Source: Hahella sp. HNIBRBA332 (GTDB lineage: Bacteria; Pseudomonadota; Gammaproteobacteria; Pseudomonadales; Oleiphilaceae). From it: a stretch of DNA of 64,000 bases. A program made the position numbers and the translations under genes. The notes beneath the pieces are model-generated. The model was not told the DNA's origin and did not search any database. It saw nothing but the letters and a program-made list of their open reading frames with translations. The stretch covers positions 620,001 through 684,000 of the forward strand of contig NZ_CP132203.1 of the NCBI RefSeq assembly GCF_030719035.1, read 5' to 3'. Of the stretch, positions 53,486 through 61,490 are shown in pieces. The stretch's first letter is position 1, and each line of letters opens with the position of its first letter.

Positions 53486-54753
53486 GCGCCTCCAATTCTC
53501 AGGCGCATAGTCGCCACAGTTGTGACGCGCCGTCTTCTGGATTGCGCCCTGTTGCGGACGCCAAGCGTATTTTGCAGGCTGCTGCGCAGCCCATCGTAGG
53601 GGATGAAGTAGTCCCCCTGCTTGAAGCGGCTGGCAGAGTGCTGGCGGAAGATGTGGTGTCGGCCATTATGGTTCCTCCTACAGATAACAGCGCTGTAGAT
53701 GGATACGCAATTCCCAGGGAGGCCTGCGAGGCGGAGCTGGAAATAACGTTGCCGATTTCTCAACGTATTCCGGCGGGAGAAAGTCCTACGCCTTTAAAGG
53801 AGGGCTCTGCGGCGCGCATATTTACAGGGGCGGCCATCCCTGAAAACGCCGCCGCTGTCGTCATGCAGGAGCACTGTCGGCTGGAAGGCGAAACAGTGGT
53901 TGTTCCCGCTGGGGTGCGACAGGGCAATAATCTGCGTCCGGCCGGTCAGGATATCCAGGTAGGACAGGTGGTTGTCGGCGCAGGTAAAAAGCTGCTGCCG
54001 CAGGACTTGGGTCTGATCGCCTCCGTTGGCGTGGCGCAGGTGAAAGTGCGCCGCAAACTGCGAGTGGCGGTGTTGTCCACGGGGGATGAGTTGGTTGAAC
54101 CCGGCGCGCCTCTGCCGGCGGGCAAAATTTATAACTCGAACCGCTACACCCTGTGTGGTCTGTTATCTCGCTTTCAGTGCGAGATTATCGATCTTGGTGT
54201 AATAGCTGACACCTACGAGGCGACGGAGCAGGCGTTATTGCAGGCGGCCGCGGATGCGGATTTGATTATCTCCAGTGGCGGCGTTTCGGTGGGAGAGGAA
54301 GATCATGTCAAGGATGCGGTGGAAGCGAATGGTTTGCTGAATATGTGGCGGTTGGCCATAAAGCCCGGTAAGCCCCTCGCTTTTGGTCAGGTTGGCGCGA
54401 CCCCATTTCTCGGTCTTCCCGGTAATCCTGCTGCAGTGTTCGTAACCTTTTGCATACTGGCGCGGCCTTATATTTTGAAGATGCAGGGCGCTGGTGAGAG
54501 TGGAGTGGCCGCGGCGGTGCGTCTGCCCGCGTTGTTTGATATCCCCAAGCCAGGGGGGCGAGAGGAATATCTACGCGTTAGAGTCTCGCTCGATGATGAG
54601 GGGCGAGCAGGATTGGAAATGCACTCCAATCAAAGCTCAGGTGTGCTGTCTTCCGCGAGTTGGGCGGATGGATTTGCTGTAGCCCCGGCGAATACGACGA
54701 TTCAACGCGGGGACATGGTGGAGTATATTTCCTTTATCTCCATGGGGTTGTAA
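53482..54753 (+). CDS. moeA: molybdopterin molybdenumtransferase MoeA
   Basis: 423 residues, the usual four-domain MoeA. DNSAVDGYAIP near 70-80 and PTLEGSAARIFTGAAIPENAAAVVMQE are typical of domains I and II. The MoCF-type domain III has VLSTGDELVEPG and SSGGVSVGEEDHVKDA, then KPGKPLAFGQ and LGLPGNPAAVFV. It inserts molybdate into adenylylated molybdopterin. Coupled to moaB. Confidence 0.95.
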   Translation: MSASNSQAHSRHSCDAPSSGLRPVADAKRILQAAAQPIVGDEVVPLLEAAGRVLAEDVVSAIMVPPTDNSAVDGYAIPREACEAELEITLPISQRIPAGESPTPLKEGSAARIFTGAAIPENAAAVVMQEHCRLEGETVVVPAGVRQGNNLRPAGQDIQVGQVVVGAGKKLLPQDLGLIASVGVAQVKVRRKLRVAVLSTGDELVEPGAPLPAGKIYNSNRYTLCGLLSRFQCEIIDLGVIADTYEATEQALLQAAADADLIISSGGVSVGEEDHVKDAVEANGLLNMWRLAIKPGKPLAFGQVGATPFLGLPGNPAAVFVTFCILARPYILKMQGAGESGVAAAVRLPALFDIPKPGGREEYLRVRVSLDDEGRAGLEMHSNQSSGVLSSASWADGFAVAPANTTIQRGDMVEYISFISMGL

Positions 54754-54825
54754 GTACGTTTTTTAGCCGCATTTCATGGAAGGAATCAAATATTTAACAG
54801 ATGTGCGTAATATGAATAAAAGTGC

Positions 54826-54854
54826 TTGCTCAGGTCAGGCTTCTTTGTTATCTT
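54826..54854 (+). promoter_or_regulatory. sigma-70 promoter of tRNA-Val
   Basis: TTGCTC and TATCTT are separated by 17 bp and followed by the GC-rich discriminator ACGCACCCGC, 17 bp before the tRNA 5' end. Confidence 0.55.
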
Positions 54855-54871
54855 ACGCACCCGCTGACAGC

Positions 54872-54948
54872 AGGACCGTAGCTCAGTTGGTTAGAGCGCC
54901 ACGTTGACATCGTGGAGGTCACCAGTTCGAATCTGGTCGGTCCTACCA
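54872..54948 (+). tRNA. tRNA-Val (anticodon GAC)
   Basis: A 77-nt cloverleaf with acceptor AGGACCG/CGGTCCT, D-arm AGCTCAGTTGG, anticodon loop TTGACAT (GAC, valine), T-arm GTTCGAATC and encoded CCA. It is a single tRNA gene; no repeat of its 3' end or integrase lies downstream. Confidence 0.96.
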
Positions 54949-55089
54949 ATTCCCTTCTTTGTCAGTGATCTTTTTTATTAAATTTATTCAAAAATAGTTT
55001 CTTGTCTTCGACCCTTGTGACATATGAATGGCTGGTTTGTATTGACTTTTTAGTGATACGATTGCCGAAAACCAGTCACGGAGCGGGGC

Positions 55090-55515
55090 ATGAAGTATCT
55101 TCGAACCTTCTATCAGCGCCTTCGGGATTTTCGGCACAAGAAAAAGCTTACCCTTGAAGACATTGCTACCTTTTGTCAGGTGGATGTCACGGTTGTGGCT
55201 GGTTGGGAAAATCCCATTGAATCCCAGCGTTGTTACCCTTCTATCGATAACCTGTTTGATCTTTGCGTAAAGACGGGCGTTTCCCTGGATGCGCTGCTGG
55301 ATTTTGATCAGAATGAGAAAACCAATCCTCAGTTGGACTTGCCCGGTTTTGAGGTGGGTGAGGAAGGAGATTTGGATACGGTAATTGAGCGTCTGACCAA
55401 GGTGATGGAAGAGGCGCTGCCTGATTCGACGGAGCGACTGTTGCTGAAGCGCTTTCGCGCCAGTGACGAAGATAAAAAGCGCTTTATCCTGCAGTTAATG
55501 AATAGCGGAGAATGA
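55090..55515 (+). CDS. helix-turn-helix (XRE-like) protein of unknown target
   Basis: 141 residues. An HTH domain at about 8-70 (YQRLRDFRHKKKLTLEDIATFCQVDVTVVAGWEN ... YPSIDNLFDLCVKTGVSLDALL) has the XRE/Cro pattern. The C-terminal part is acidic then helical (LDTVIERLTKVMEEAL ... DEDKKRFILQLMNSGE) and may dimerise. The target and ligand are unknown. It lies between tRNA-Val and the convergent galU and is not part of a visible toxin-antitoxin pair. Confidence 0.8.
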   Translation: MKYLRTFYQRLRDFRHKKKLTLEDIATFCQVDVTVVAGWENPIESQRCYPSIDNLFDLCVKTGVSLDALLDFDQNEKTNPQLDLPGFEVGEEGDLDTVIERLTKVMEEALPDSTERLLLKRFRASDEDKKRFILQLMNSGE

Positions 55516-55590
55516 TGCTTCCCTCAGTTCGCGTCTGTTTTCTTAGTTTTTGTCTGTATGCCCTGTTCCAGATGGCAGGGCGCTCCAAAT

Positions 55591-55618
55591 AAAAAAGCGC
55601 CCGGTCAGGCGCTTTTTT
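55591..55618. terminator. bidirectional terminator between the HTH gene and galU
   Basis: A perfect 11-bp inverted repeat AAAAAAGCGCC/GGCGCTTTTTT with a CGGTCA loop. The T-run on each strand serves both convergent genes. Confidence 0.9.
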
Positions 55619-55641
55619 GGTGCATGGAAAAAGGTGATGGT

Positions 55642-56481
55642 TTACATCAGGCCTTTTTTGTACACGTTCTCGTAGACATAGTTGGTAGCTTCGACGAAGC
55701 CGTCAATGCTGCCGCAGTCAAAGCGACGACCCTTGAATTTATACGCCAGCACGCAGCCGTCTTTGGCTTGCTTCAGCAGCGCGTCGGTCACTTGAACTTC
55801 GCCGTTCTTACCGGGCTCTGTGTCGCGGATAATGTCGAAAATATCCGGAGTCAGAATGTAGCGGCCGATAATGGCGTAGTTGGAAGGGGCTTGGTCGACG
55901 GGCGGCTTCTCTACCATGTCTGTGACGCGGAACAGGCCTTCTTTCATTGGGTCGCCGGCGATGACGCCATACTTGTGTACTTCGTCGTGTGGAACTTCCT
56001 GGATGGCCACAATGCTGCAACGAAATTGGTTGTACAGCTTGGTCATCTGGGCCAGCACGCTGTCTTCGCCTTCTTCCACCATGCAGAGGTCGTCTGCAAG
56101 CACGACCGCGAACGGCTCGTCGCCGATCAGCGTCTGGCCGGAAAGAATAGCGTGTCCTAAACCTTTCATTTCATTTTGGCGGGTGAATGAGAATTTATTA
56201 TTATTTATCAGGCTGCGAATGCTGGATAGAAGTTCTTCTTTGCCGGTTCCCTTGATCTGTTGTTCCAGCTCATAAGAAATATCAAAGTGGTCCGCAATGG
56301 CCCGCTTACCCCGGCCGGTAACAAAACCGAAAGAGTTCATGCCAGCGGCGACTGCTTCTTCAACGCCGTACTGAACCAGTGGTTTGCTCACGACTGGCAG
56401 CATTTCTTTGGGCATGGCTTTGGTGGCGGGCAGGAATCGGGTTCCGTAACCCGCTACCGGAAACAGACACTTTTTAATCAT
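55642..56481 (-). CDS. galU: UTP-glucose-1-phosphate uridylyltransferase
   Basis: 279 residues. It makes UDP-glucose from UTP and glucose-1-phosphate. The nucleotide-binding start is LFPVAGYGTRFLPATKAMPKEMLPV (6-30, with the G-x-G-T-R-F-L-P-A-T-K signature). Further landmarks are QPLVQYGVEEAVAAG-like text, AVVLADDLC near 128-136 and EKPPVDQAPSNYAIIGRYIL. It supplies GalE and Ugd (19309-21673) and, through them, the epimerase at 51218. Convergent with the HTH gene across a shared terminator. Confidence 0.96.
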   Translation of the reverse strand: MIKKCLFPVAGYGTRFLPATKAMPKEMLPVVSKPLVQYGVEEAVAAGMNSFGFVTGRGKRAIADHFDISYELEQQIKGTGKEELLSSIRSLINNNKFSFTRQNEMKGLGHAILSGQTLIGDEPFAVVLADDLCMVEEGEDSVLAQMTKLYNQFRCSIVAIQEVPHDEVHKYGVIAGDPMKEGLFRVTDMVEKPPVDQAPSNYAIIGRYILTPDIFDIIRDTEPGKNGEVQVTDALLKQAKDGCVLAYKFKGRRFDCGSIDGFVEATNYVYENVYKKGLM

Positions 56482-56564
56482 ATATTCTCCTTGAAGTTGT
56501 GTAGGGCGTTAGTCTACTTGGATTTAGTTATCTTGCAAATCTCGGTCCACCGTTTCCAAAAACG

Positions 56565-56588
56565 AAAAAAGGAGGGACTCACCCTCCT
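56565..56588 (-). terminator. rho-independent terminator after nrdJb
   Basis: On the minus strand GGAGGG/CCCTCC with a 5-nt loop is followed by TTTTTT, about 40 bp after the nrdJb stop. Confidence 0.85.
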
Positions 56589-56628
56589 ATTTTGACACTG
56601 ATTTCATAACAACTTTATTAACAGTTGT

Positions 56629-57318
56629 TCAGCCGCACTTACTGTCGCCACAATTGAGACAAGTTTGGCATCCATCCATCAATATCACGGATTTTTGGCT
56701 GCATTTCTTACACATTGTCGCGTTTGCAGGGAAAGCGGAACCGTCCGCATTCGCTTCATTTTTCTGTCGCGCCTCGTACTCTGCGCGTTTCTCCGCGATC
56801 ATGCGTTTGTGAGCGTCGCTCAATTCCTCGGACTCGATAATCCCCAGCGCTTTCATGTGCTTCTCAATGACCGCGCCGATTTCCGCCACCAGAGAGGGGA
56901 CGAAAACGCCGCCTTTCTTGTAGTAGCCGCCGCTGGGGTCATGTACGGACAGCAGCTCCTCCAGCAGGAAGGTGATGTCGCCGCCTTTACGGAACACGGC
57001 GGAAATAACCCGCGTCAGTGCGATAACCCACTGAAAGTGTTCCATGGATTTGGAGTTGATGAAGATTTCATATGGACGACGAGCTTCGTGGTCGGTGCCT
57101 TCATTCAACAGGATGTCGTTGATGGTGATATAAAACGCATGCTCCGACACCGGGGGTTTGATCTTGTAGGTCGTGCCGAGAAGGAAATCCGGGCGTTCGA
57201 TTTTTTCATTCATTTCAACCGGTTGTGGTTGCTCCTGAACCGGTTCGCTCGCCGGCGCAACGTCACTGGGCTTGTGAACTTTGTAGCCGACAATTTTCTT
57301 TTCAATTTTAACAGCCAT
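56629..57318 (-). CDS. nrdJb: class II ribonucleotide reductase, C-terminal subunit NrdJb
   Basis: 229 residues forming the detached C-terminal part of an adenosylcobalamin-dependent reductase. The core has FLLGTTYKIKPPVSEHAFYITINDILLNEG and PYEIFINSKSMEHFQWVIALTRVISAVFRKGGD, homologous to the end of one-piece NrdJ. The tail is Cys-rich (CKKCSQKSVILMDGCQTCLNCGDSKCG), probably zinc-binding plus the redox-relay cysteines that recharge the active site. The same split is known in Pseudomonas aeruginosa. nrdJa lies upstream; the 137-bp gap is full of inverted repeats. Confidence 0.93.
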   Translation of the reverse strand: MAVKIEKKIVGYKVHKPSDVAPASEPVQEQPQPVEMNEKIERPDFLLGTTYKIKPPVSEHAFYITINDILLNEGTDHEARRPYEIFINSKSMEHFQWVIALTRVISAVFRKGGDITFLLEELLSVHDPSGGYYKKGGVFVPSLVAEIGAVIEKHMKALGIIESEELSDAHKRMIAEKRAEYEARQKNEANADGSAFPANATMCKKCSQKSVILMDGCQTCLNCGDSKCG

Positions 57319-57351
57319 GACTGTATACCCTTGTGTACGGTGGCTTTGCTC

Positions 57352-57371
57352 AGGTTTTCCCGGGAAAACCT
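57352..57371. repeat. 20-bp perfect palindrome between nrdJa and nrdJb
   Basis: AGGTTTTCCCGGGAAAACCT is its own reverse complement. It lies 33 bp upstream of the nrdJb start. In RNA it would form an 8-bp stem with a CCGG loop; in DNA it could be an operator. No function is known to me. Confidence 0.8.
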
Positions 57372-57378
57372 AGCTGCA

Positions 57379-57395
57379 GGCGCATATTATGCGCC
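57379..57395. repeat. 8-bp inverted repeat between nrdJa and nrdJb
   Basis: GGCGCATA and TATGCGCC flank one central T. It is the second of three inverted repeats in the 137-bp intercistronic gap. Confidence 0.65.
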
Positions 57396-57424
57396 CATTT
57401 TTAACATTTTCTATGGAGAAACCC

Positions 57425-57444
57425 GGCGATTTTACGAAATCGCC
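57425..57444. repeat. hairpin just after the nrdJa stop
   Basis: GGCGATTT/AAATCGCC with a TACG loop on the plus strand (CGTA on the mRNA strand) lies 11 bp after the nrdJa stop codon. Without a T-run it looks more like an RNA stabilising or processing element than a terminator. Confidence 0.65.
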
Positions 57445-57455
57445 AGGACTTCGCC

Positions 57456-59594
57456 TCAGTATTTTCCGTAAGTGCCTTCTTTCAAGGCGTCGAACAGGTT
57501 GGCGGCGGTGTGGGTCTCACCGTCGTACTCAACTTCTTCGTTGCCTTTCAGCTTAATGGTTTCGCCGTCTTCCGTGGTGAACTCGTAAAAGGTGTTCTCC
57601 AGGTCTTTTTCTTTCACCAGCACGCCTTGGAACGCTTCCGGATTGAAGCGGAAGGTGGTGCAGCCCTTCAGGCCTTTTTCGTAGGCGTACATGTATATGT
57701 CCTTGAATTCTCCGTATGGGAAGTCAGTAGGGACATTGGCGGTTTTGGAGATGGACGAGTCCACCCACAGTTGCGCCGCCGCCTGGATATCCACATGCTG
57801 TTTCGGCGTTACGTCATCGCTGGTGGTGAAGTACGCAGGCAATTGCGCTTCTGGATCCTCGGTGAACGGCATCGCTTTCGGGTTGACCAGATGGCGATAC
57901 GCGAGCAGCTCATAGGAGAACACGTCCATTTTCTCTTTTGTCTTCTTGCCCTGGCGAATCACGTTACGGGAATAGTGATGGGCGAAGCTGGGCTCAATGC
58001 CGTTGCTGGCGTTGTTGGCCAGAGATAAGGAAATTGTGCCGGTGGGAGCAATGGACGTATGGTGCGTGAAGCGCGCGCCTTTCTTGGCCAATGCGTCGAC
58101 CAGCTTGGGGTCGGCTTCCGCTACGCGCTGCATATAGCGGCTGTACTTGGCGTGCAGCACTTTGCCTTTCAGCTTGTCGCCGGCTTTAAGGCCGTCTTTC
58201 ACCATTTCCGGGCGCAGACGCAGCATTTCTTCGGTGACGACAAAAGTGTCTTCCATGATAGGAGCGGGACCTTTTTCTTTCGCCAGCTCCAATCCCTGGC
58301 GCCAGCCTTCCAGCGCCATCTCGCGGCACACTTCTTCAGTGAAGCTGACGGATTCGTCGGAGCCGTAAGGCATGCGCAGCATGGCCAGCGTGGAGCCCAG
58401 GCCCAGAATGCCCATGCCGTGGCGGCGCTTGTATTGGATTTCGTGACGTTGACCTTCCAGGGGCAGGCCGTTGATTTCCACCACGTTGTCCAGCATGCGG
58501 GTGAAAATGGCCACGACCTTGCGATACTTGTCGAAGTTGAACTTGGCGTTTTCAGTGAACGGGTATTCCACGAACTTGGTCAGGTTCACTGAGCCCAGCA
58601 GGCAGCTGCCGTAAGGCGGCAGAGGCTGTTCGCCGCAGGGGTTGGTGGCGCGAATGTTTTCGCAGAACCAGTTGTTGTTCATTTCATTGACTTTATCGAT
58701 CAGGATGAAGCCTGGCTCGGCGAAGTCATAAGTGGACGTCATGATGGCGTCCCAGATAGAGCGGGCTTTGACTGCGCGATAAATACGGCAGGCGACGCGG
58801 CCGCTTTCGTCAGTGATATAGCCGTCTTTTACCGGGAAGTCGCGATACAGGTATTGGGTTTCGTCGTTGACGTCAATATTGTCTTCTTCCGCTTCTTTGC
58901 GCGTGATGGGGAAGGAGAAACGCCAATCTTCGTCGTTTTGAACCGCCTTGATGAAGTCTTCGGTGATCAGCAGGGACAGGTTGAATTGACGCAGACGACC
59001 GTCTTCGCGCTTGGCGCGCACGAAATCAAAGACGTCCGGGTGATGAACGTCGAAAGTAGCCATTTGCGCGCCGCGGCGTCCGCCGGCGGAAGAGACGGTG
59101 AAGCACATCTTGTCGAAGATATCCATGAACGACAAAGGGCCTGATGTAGTGGCGCCGGCGCCGGCTACATATGCGCCTTTCGGACGCAAAGTGGAGAATT
59201 CATAACCAATGCCGCAGCCAGCCTTGAGGGTGAGGCCGGCTTCATGGTTTTTTAGCAGAATGTCGTCCATGGAATCCATGATGCTGCCGGATACGGTGCA
59301 GTTGATCGTGGACGTGGCGGGTTTGTGTTCTTCCGCGCCAGCGTTGGACATGATGCGACCGGCTGGAATGGCTCCGTTTTCCAGCGCCCATACGAAGTCC
59401 GCCAGCACTTTTTCGCGCACGCTGTCGGCTTCCACGGAGGACAGCGCCTTGGCGACGCGCTCGTAAGTGCCCAGGATGTCTTTGTCCACTGGGCTTCCGG
59501 ACTTGGTTTTCAGTTGGTATTTGGTTTCCCAGATATCGACGGAAGCGGGCTGCATATCAATAGGAGCGATAAGCTGCTGGACTTTGGCGTTCAT
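57456..59594 (-). CDS. nrdJa: class II ribonucleotide reductase, catalytic subunit NrdJa
   Basis: 712 residues from ATG 59594 (GAGGG 5 nt upstream; an in-frame TTG at 59606 is inferior). It is the catalytic, adenosylcobalamin-dependent part that makes dNTP precursors with or without oxygen. The barrel has STINCTVSGSIMDSMDDIL, TLKAGCGIGYEFSTLRP, the radical-site loop NPCGEQPLPPYGSC near 320-333 with the Cys and Glu that abstract hydrogen, and PTGTISLSLANNASNGIEPSF. It lacks the C-terminal module found in one-piece NrdJ, which is supplied by NrdJb. A long leader with NrdR-box-like sites precedes it. Confidence 0.95.
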   Translation of the reverse strand: MNAKVQQLIAPIDMQPASVDIWETKYQLKTKSGSPVDKDILGTYERVAKALSSVEADSVREKVLADFVWALENGAIPAGRIMSNAGAEEHKPATSTINCTVSGSIMDSMDDILLKNHEAGLTLKAGCGIGYEFSTLRPKGAYVAGAGATTSGPLSFMDIFDKMCFTVSSAGGRRGAQMATFDVHHPDVFDFVRAKREDGRLRQFNLSLLITEDFIKAVQNDEDWRFSFPITRKEAEEDNIDVNDETQYLYRDFPVKDGYITDESGRVACRIYRAVKARSIWDAIMTSTYDFAEPGFILIDKVNEMNNNWFCENIRATNPCGEQPLPPYGSCLLGSVNLTKFVEYPFTENAKFNFDKYRKVVAIFTRMLDNVVEINGLPLEGQRHEIQYKRRHGMGILGLGSTLAMLRMPYGSDESVSFTEEVCREMALEGWRQGLELAKEKGPAPIMEDTFVVTEEMLRLRPEMVKDGLKAGDKLKGKVLHAKYSRYMQRVAEADPKLVDALAKKGARFTHHTSIAPTGTISLSLANNASNGIEPSFAHHYSRNVIRQGKKTKEKMDVFSYELLAYRHLVNPKAMPFTEDPEAQLPAYFTTSDDVTPKQHVDIQAAAQLWVDSSISKTANVPTDFPYGEFKDIYMYAYEKGLKGCTTFRFNPEAFQGVLVKEKDLENTFYEFTTEDGETIKLKGNEEVEYDGETHTAANLFDALKEGTYGKY

Positions 59595-59738
59595 AATATC
59601 CCTCAAATCTTCTAACCCCGAACAAGGTTTATTTTAAAACTGCAGTGTTGTTGGTCAGACCGCCAATTCCAGATAGCGCTGCGAGATACGACTGATTCGC
59701 AAGTTAAACTTCCTGTGTTGCGTTACAAAAAATGGCGA

Positions 59739-59754
59739 CCACAATATGTTGTGC
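59739..59754. promoter_or_regulatory. NrdR-box-like palindrome inside the nrdJ leader
   Basis: CACAATATGTTGTG (59740-59753) matches the 14-bp NrdR core CACWATATATWGTG at 13 positions. It is downstream of the proposed promoter, about 145 bp before the nrdJa start, so bound NrdR could act as a roadblock. Confidence 0.5.
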
Positions 59755-59933
59755 ACCTTACTTGTGCGGCAGGTTGTGAAAAACCTGGTGTCCGATGAAG
59801 TTCTGCGTATGTCCGAGCCTTTGCGGCCCTGGAGAGAACACACCATTTTAAGGGTAAAGACTCCCATTGGAGACTTGACTGTCGAAAAGCGGGCTGTTAG
59901 CGGCTTTGACCCTATATATGGCGATTTCCGCAA

Positions 59934-59961
59934 AGTATAGCACTATATAATGTGATGTGAA
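59934..59961 (-). promoter_or_regulatory. candidate nrdJa-nrdJb promoter
   Basis: On the minus strand TTCACA (-35) and TATACT (-10) are spaced by 16 bp, and that spacer is an NrdR-box-like palindrome. Predicted transcription would start near 59927, leaving a leader of about 330 nt. Confidence 0.55.
59940..59955. promoter_or_regulatory. NrdR-box-like palindrome in the nrdJ promoter spacer
   Basis: The core CACTATATAATGTG (59941-59954) matches CACWATATATWGTG at 13 of 14 positions. It fills exactly the space between the proposed -35 and -10, so bound repressor would exclude RNA polymerase. Confidence 0.65.
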
Positions 59962-60096
59962 GGCTTGAGAAAAAAATCATTTTAGCGTAGGTAAAGCCCT
60001 GTTTAGGGCCTTTCATGTGCTCTCAACCGCCGTCTGTCTAAGCGAGTGGCGAATATGACAGCAAGGTTGCATAGTAAAAATACGTCTATCAGGCGT

Positions 60097-60112
60097 CTAC
60101 TATATATAGTGT
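60097..60112. promoter_or_regulatory. distal NrdR-box-like palindrome upstream of nrdJ
   Basis: The core TACTATATATAGTG (60098-60111) matches the NrdR consensus at 13 of 14 positions. It is 157 bp upstream of the promoter box, about 15 helical turns, which would put both boxes on the same DNA face. Confidence 0.6.
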
Positions 60113-60224
60113 TGCTATAAAGCTTAAAATTTAACCAGAATGATGCGCGGTGAAGGCGTATGGGCTGGAGGAAAGTAAGGCCGTACCAGCCTTACTTTCT
60201 ATACGGGATTGTCGCAGATCCGCC

Positions 60225-61265
60225 TCAAGCGGAAGCAGGGTGTGTGGGGATTTTGGGCGCCACTTTAGCGGCGACGCGAGGCTTTAATTTGTTCTGGGAC
60301 AGTAGCCAGGCGATACAGTCCTTCAATGTCTCTTCCGCGTCACGAGGTCTGATCCCCAAATCTTTGGTCGCCTCGCTGCAATCGTAGTACGCATAGCGTC
60401 CCACTACTTCGTAGACGAGGTCGTAGGTAAACGGCGGCTTGATGTGCAGCAGCTTGCACAGTGTTTCCACCACGCGGGCGAGCGTCAGAGTGAGACCGCG
60501 ACCGGTAGGCAGGTGGATTGGTTTGACGCCAGTGATGCGCTTCAGGGCGGCGCCAATCTCCTTGACTTCAATATTTTCGCCGCCGACAACGTAACGCTTG
60601 CAGTTTTCCCCTTTGCTTAACGCGGCGACATGAGCGGCGGCGACGTCGCGCACGTCAACCAGGTTCAAACCGCCGGGATAGGTTTGCCCGAAGCCGTTCA
60701 ACCAATCCATCACTAATTGATTGGATGGGGTGATGCGGTAGTCGTTAGGGCCCAGTACGATAGCCGGGCAGATAACCACCAGATGAATGTCATATTCGCG
60801 GGCCAGTTTTTGTGCGGCTTTTTCGCTGCGGGTCTTGGCGACGTAGTAGGCGTTTTGCGCGTCGTCGTTCCAGTCTTCGCCGCTGCGTATTGTATGCGGA
60901 TCATATGAAAAGCCGATGGAGGCCACAGAGCTTGTGTACACAACGCGCTTGACGCCATGCTTATGTGCGGCTTTGAAAACATTTTCTGCGCCTTGCAATG
61001 CCGGCTCGACAATTTCCTCGACGGACTTGGCGATAGTTTTGTACACCGCAGCCATATGAATGATGGCGTCGCAACCTTCGGCGGCGGCTTCCACGGCGGC
61101 GGGGTCTTTGACGTCGCCGTAGGCGAACTCCGGTTTGAGCCCGTTAAGTCCGCGCAAATCTGAGCTTTTGCGCACAAAGGCGCGTACTTCATGGTTTTGG
61201 TCGAGTAGTTGCCTTACCACGTGGGAGCCGATATGTCCGTTTGCTCCGGTTACCAATACTTTCAT
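60225..61265 (-). CDS. NAD-dependent epimerase/dehydratase, HpnA-like
   Basis: 346 residues, extended SDR. The cofactor motif GANGHIGSH is at 7-15, YTSSVASIGFS holds the catalytic Ser/Thr region, and YYVAKTRSEKAAQ the Tyr-xxx-Lys pair. It resembles the dihydroflavonol-reductase/hopanoid-associated epimerase branch more than GalE. No hopanoid or sugar gene lies next to it, so the substrate is open. ATG 61265 has GGAG 5 nt upstream; the frame stays open further upstream but lacks a ribosome site. Confidence 0.82.
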   Translation of the reverse strand: MKVLVTGANGHIGSHVVRQLLDQNHEVRAFVRKSSDLRGLNGLKPEFAYGDVKDPAAVEAAAEGCDAIIHMAAVYKTIAKSVEEIVEPALQGAENVFKAAHKHGVKRVVYTSSVASIGFSYDPHTIRSGEDWNDDAQNAYYVAKTRSEKAAQKLAREYDIHLVVICPAIVLGPNDYRITPSNQLVMDWLNGFGQTYPGGLNLVDVRDVAAAHVAALSKGENCKRYVVGGENIEVKEIGAALKRITGVKPIHLPTGRGLTLTLARVVETLCKLLHIKPPFTYDLVYEVVGRYAYYDCSEATKDLGIRPRDAEETLKDCIAWLLSQNKLKPRVAAKVAPKIPTHPASA

Positions 61266-61490
61266 GATGTCTCCAGCGTGATGGTCTTGTCTTTGTCTGT
61301 TGTAATAATCTAATCGGTCATAAGTACTATTAGCATTGGAATGCGGGTAGCTTACCTCCATCGGAGACGCGAGCCCAGACGAAATGCCTCTTGCAGACGA
61401 ATTTTTTGCCCTTTCTCGACTATGCTTAGTACACATTGGTCAAAAGTTATCCGGCCGATGGCGGATCAACCCAAAGGGTCACTATTTTTC

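Larger units (their letters stand above)
59595..60224. other. 630-bp non-coding region upstream of nrdJa
   Basis: It holds a candidate nrdJ promoter and three NrdR-box-like palindromes, listed separately. Short open frames on both strands here have no ribosome sites and look random. I searched by eye for a cobalamin riboswitch (B12-box GCCACTG) on the nrdJ strand and saw none. The end next to 60225 also holds the 3' flank of the epimerase gene. Confidence 0.6.

Noticed and set aside
54872..55515. tRNA-Val followed by an HTH gene as the edge of an integrated element
   Set aside because: No integrase, no repeat of the tRNA 3' end and no change in gene character; the next genes are core genes.
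59655..59940. Small open frames on both strands upstream of nrdJa
   Set aside because: The minus frame begins at a TTG inside the proposed -10 region and the plus frame lacks a ribosome site; neither resembles a known small protein.
59595..60224. Cobalamin riboswitch in front of the B12-dependent reductase
   Set aside because: No B12-box or conserved core was found on the nrdJ strand. A covariance search would be needed to exclude a divergent form.
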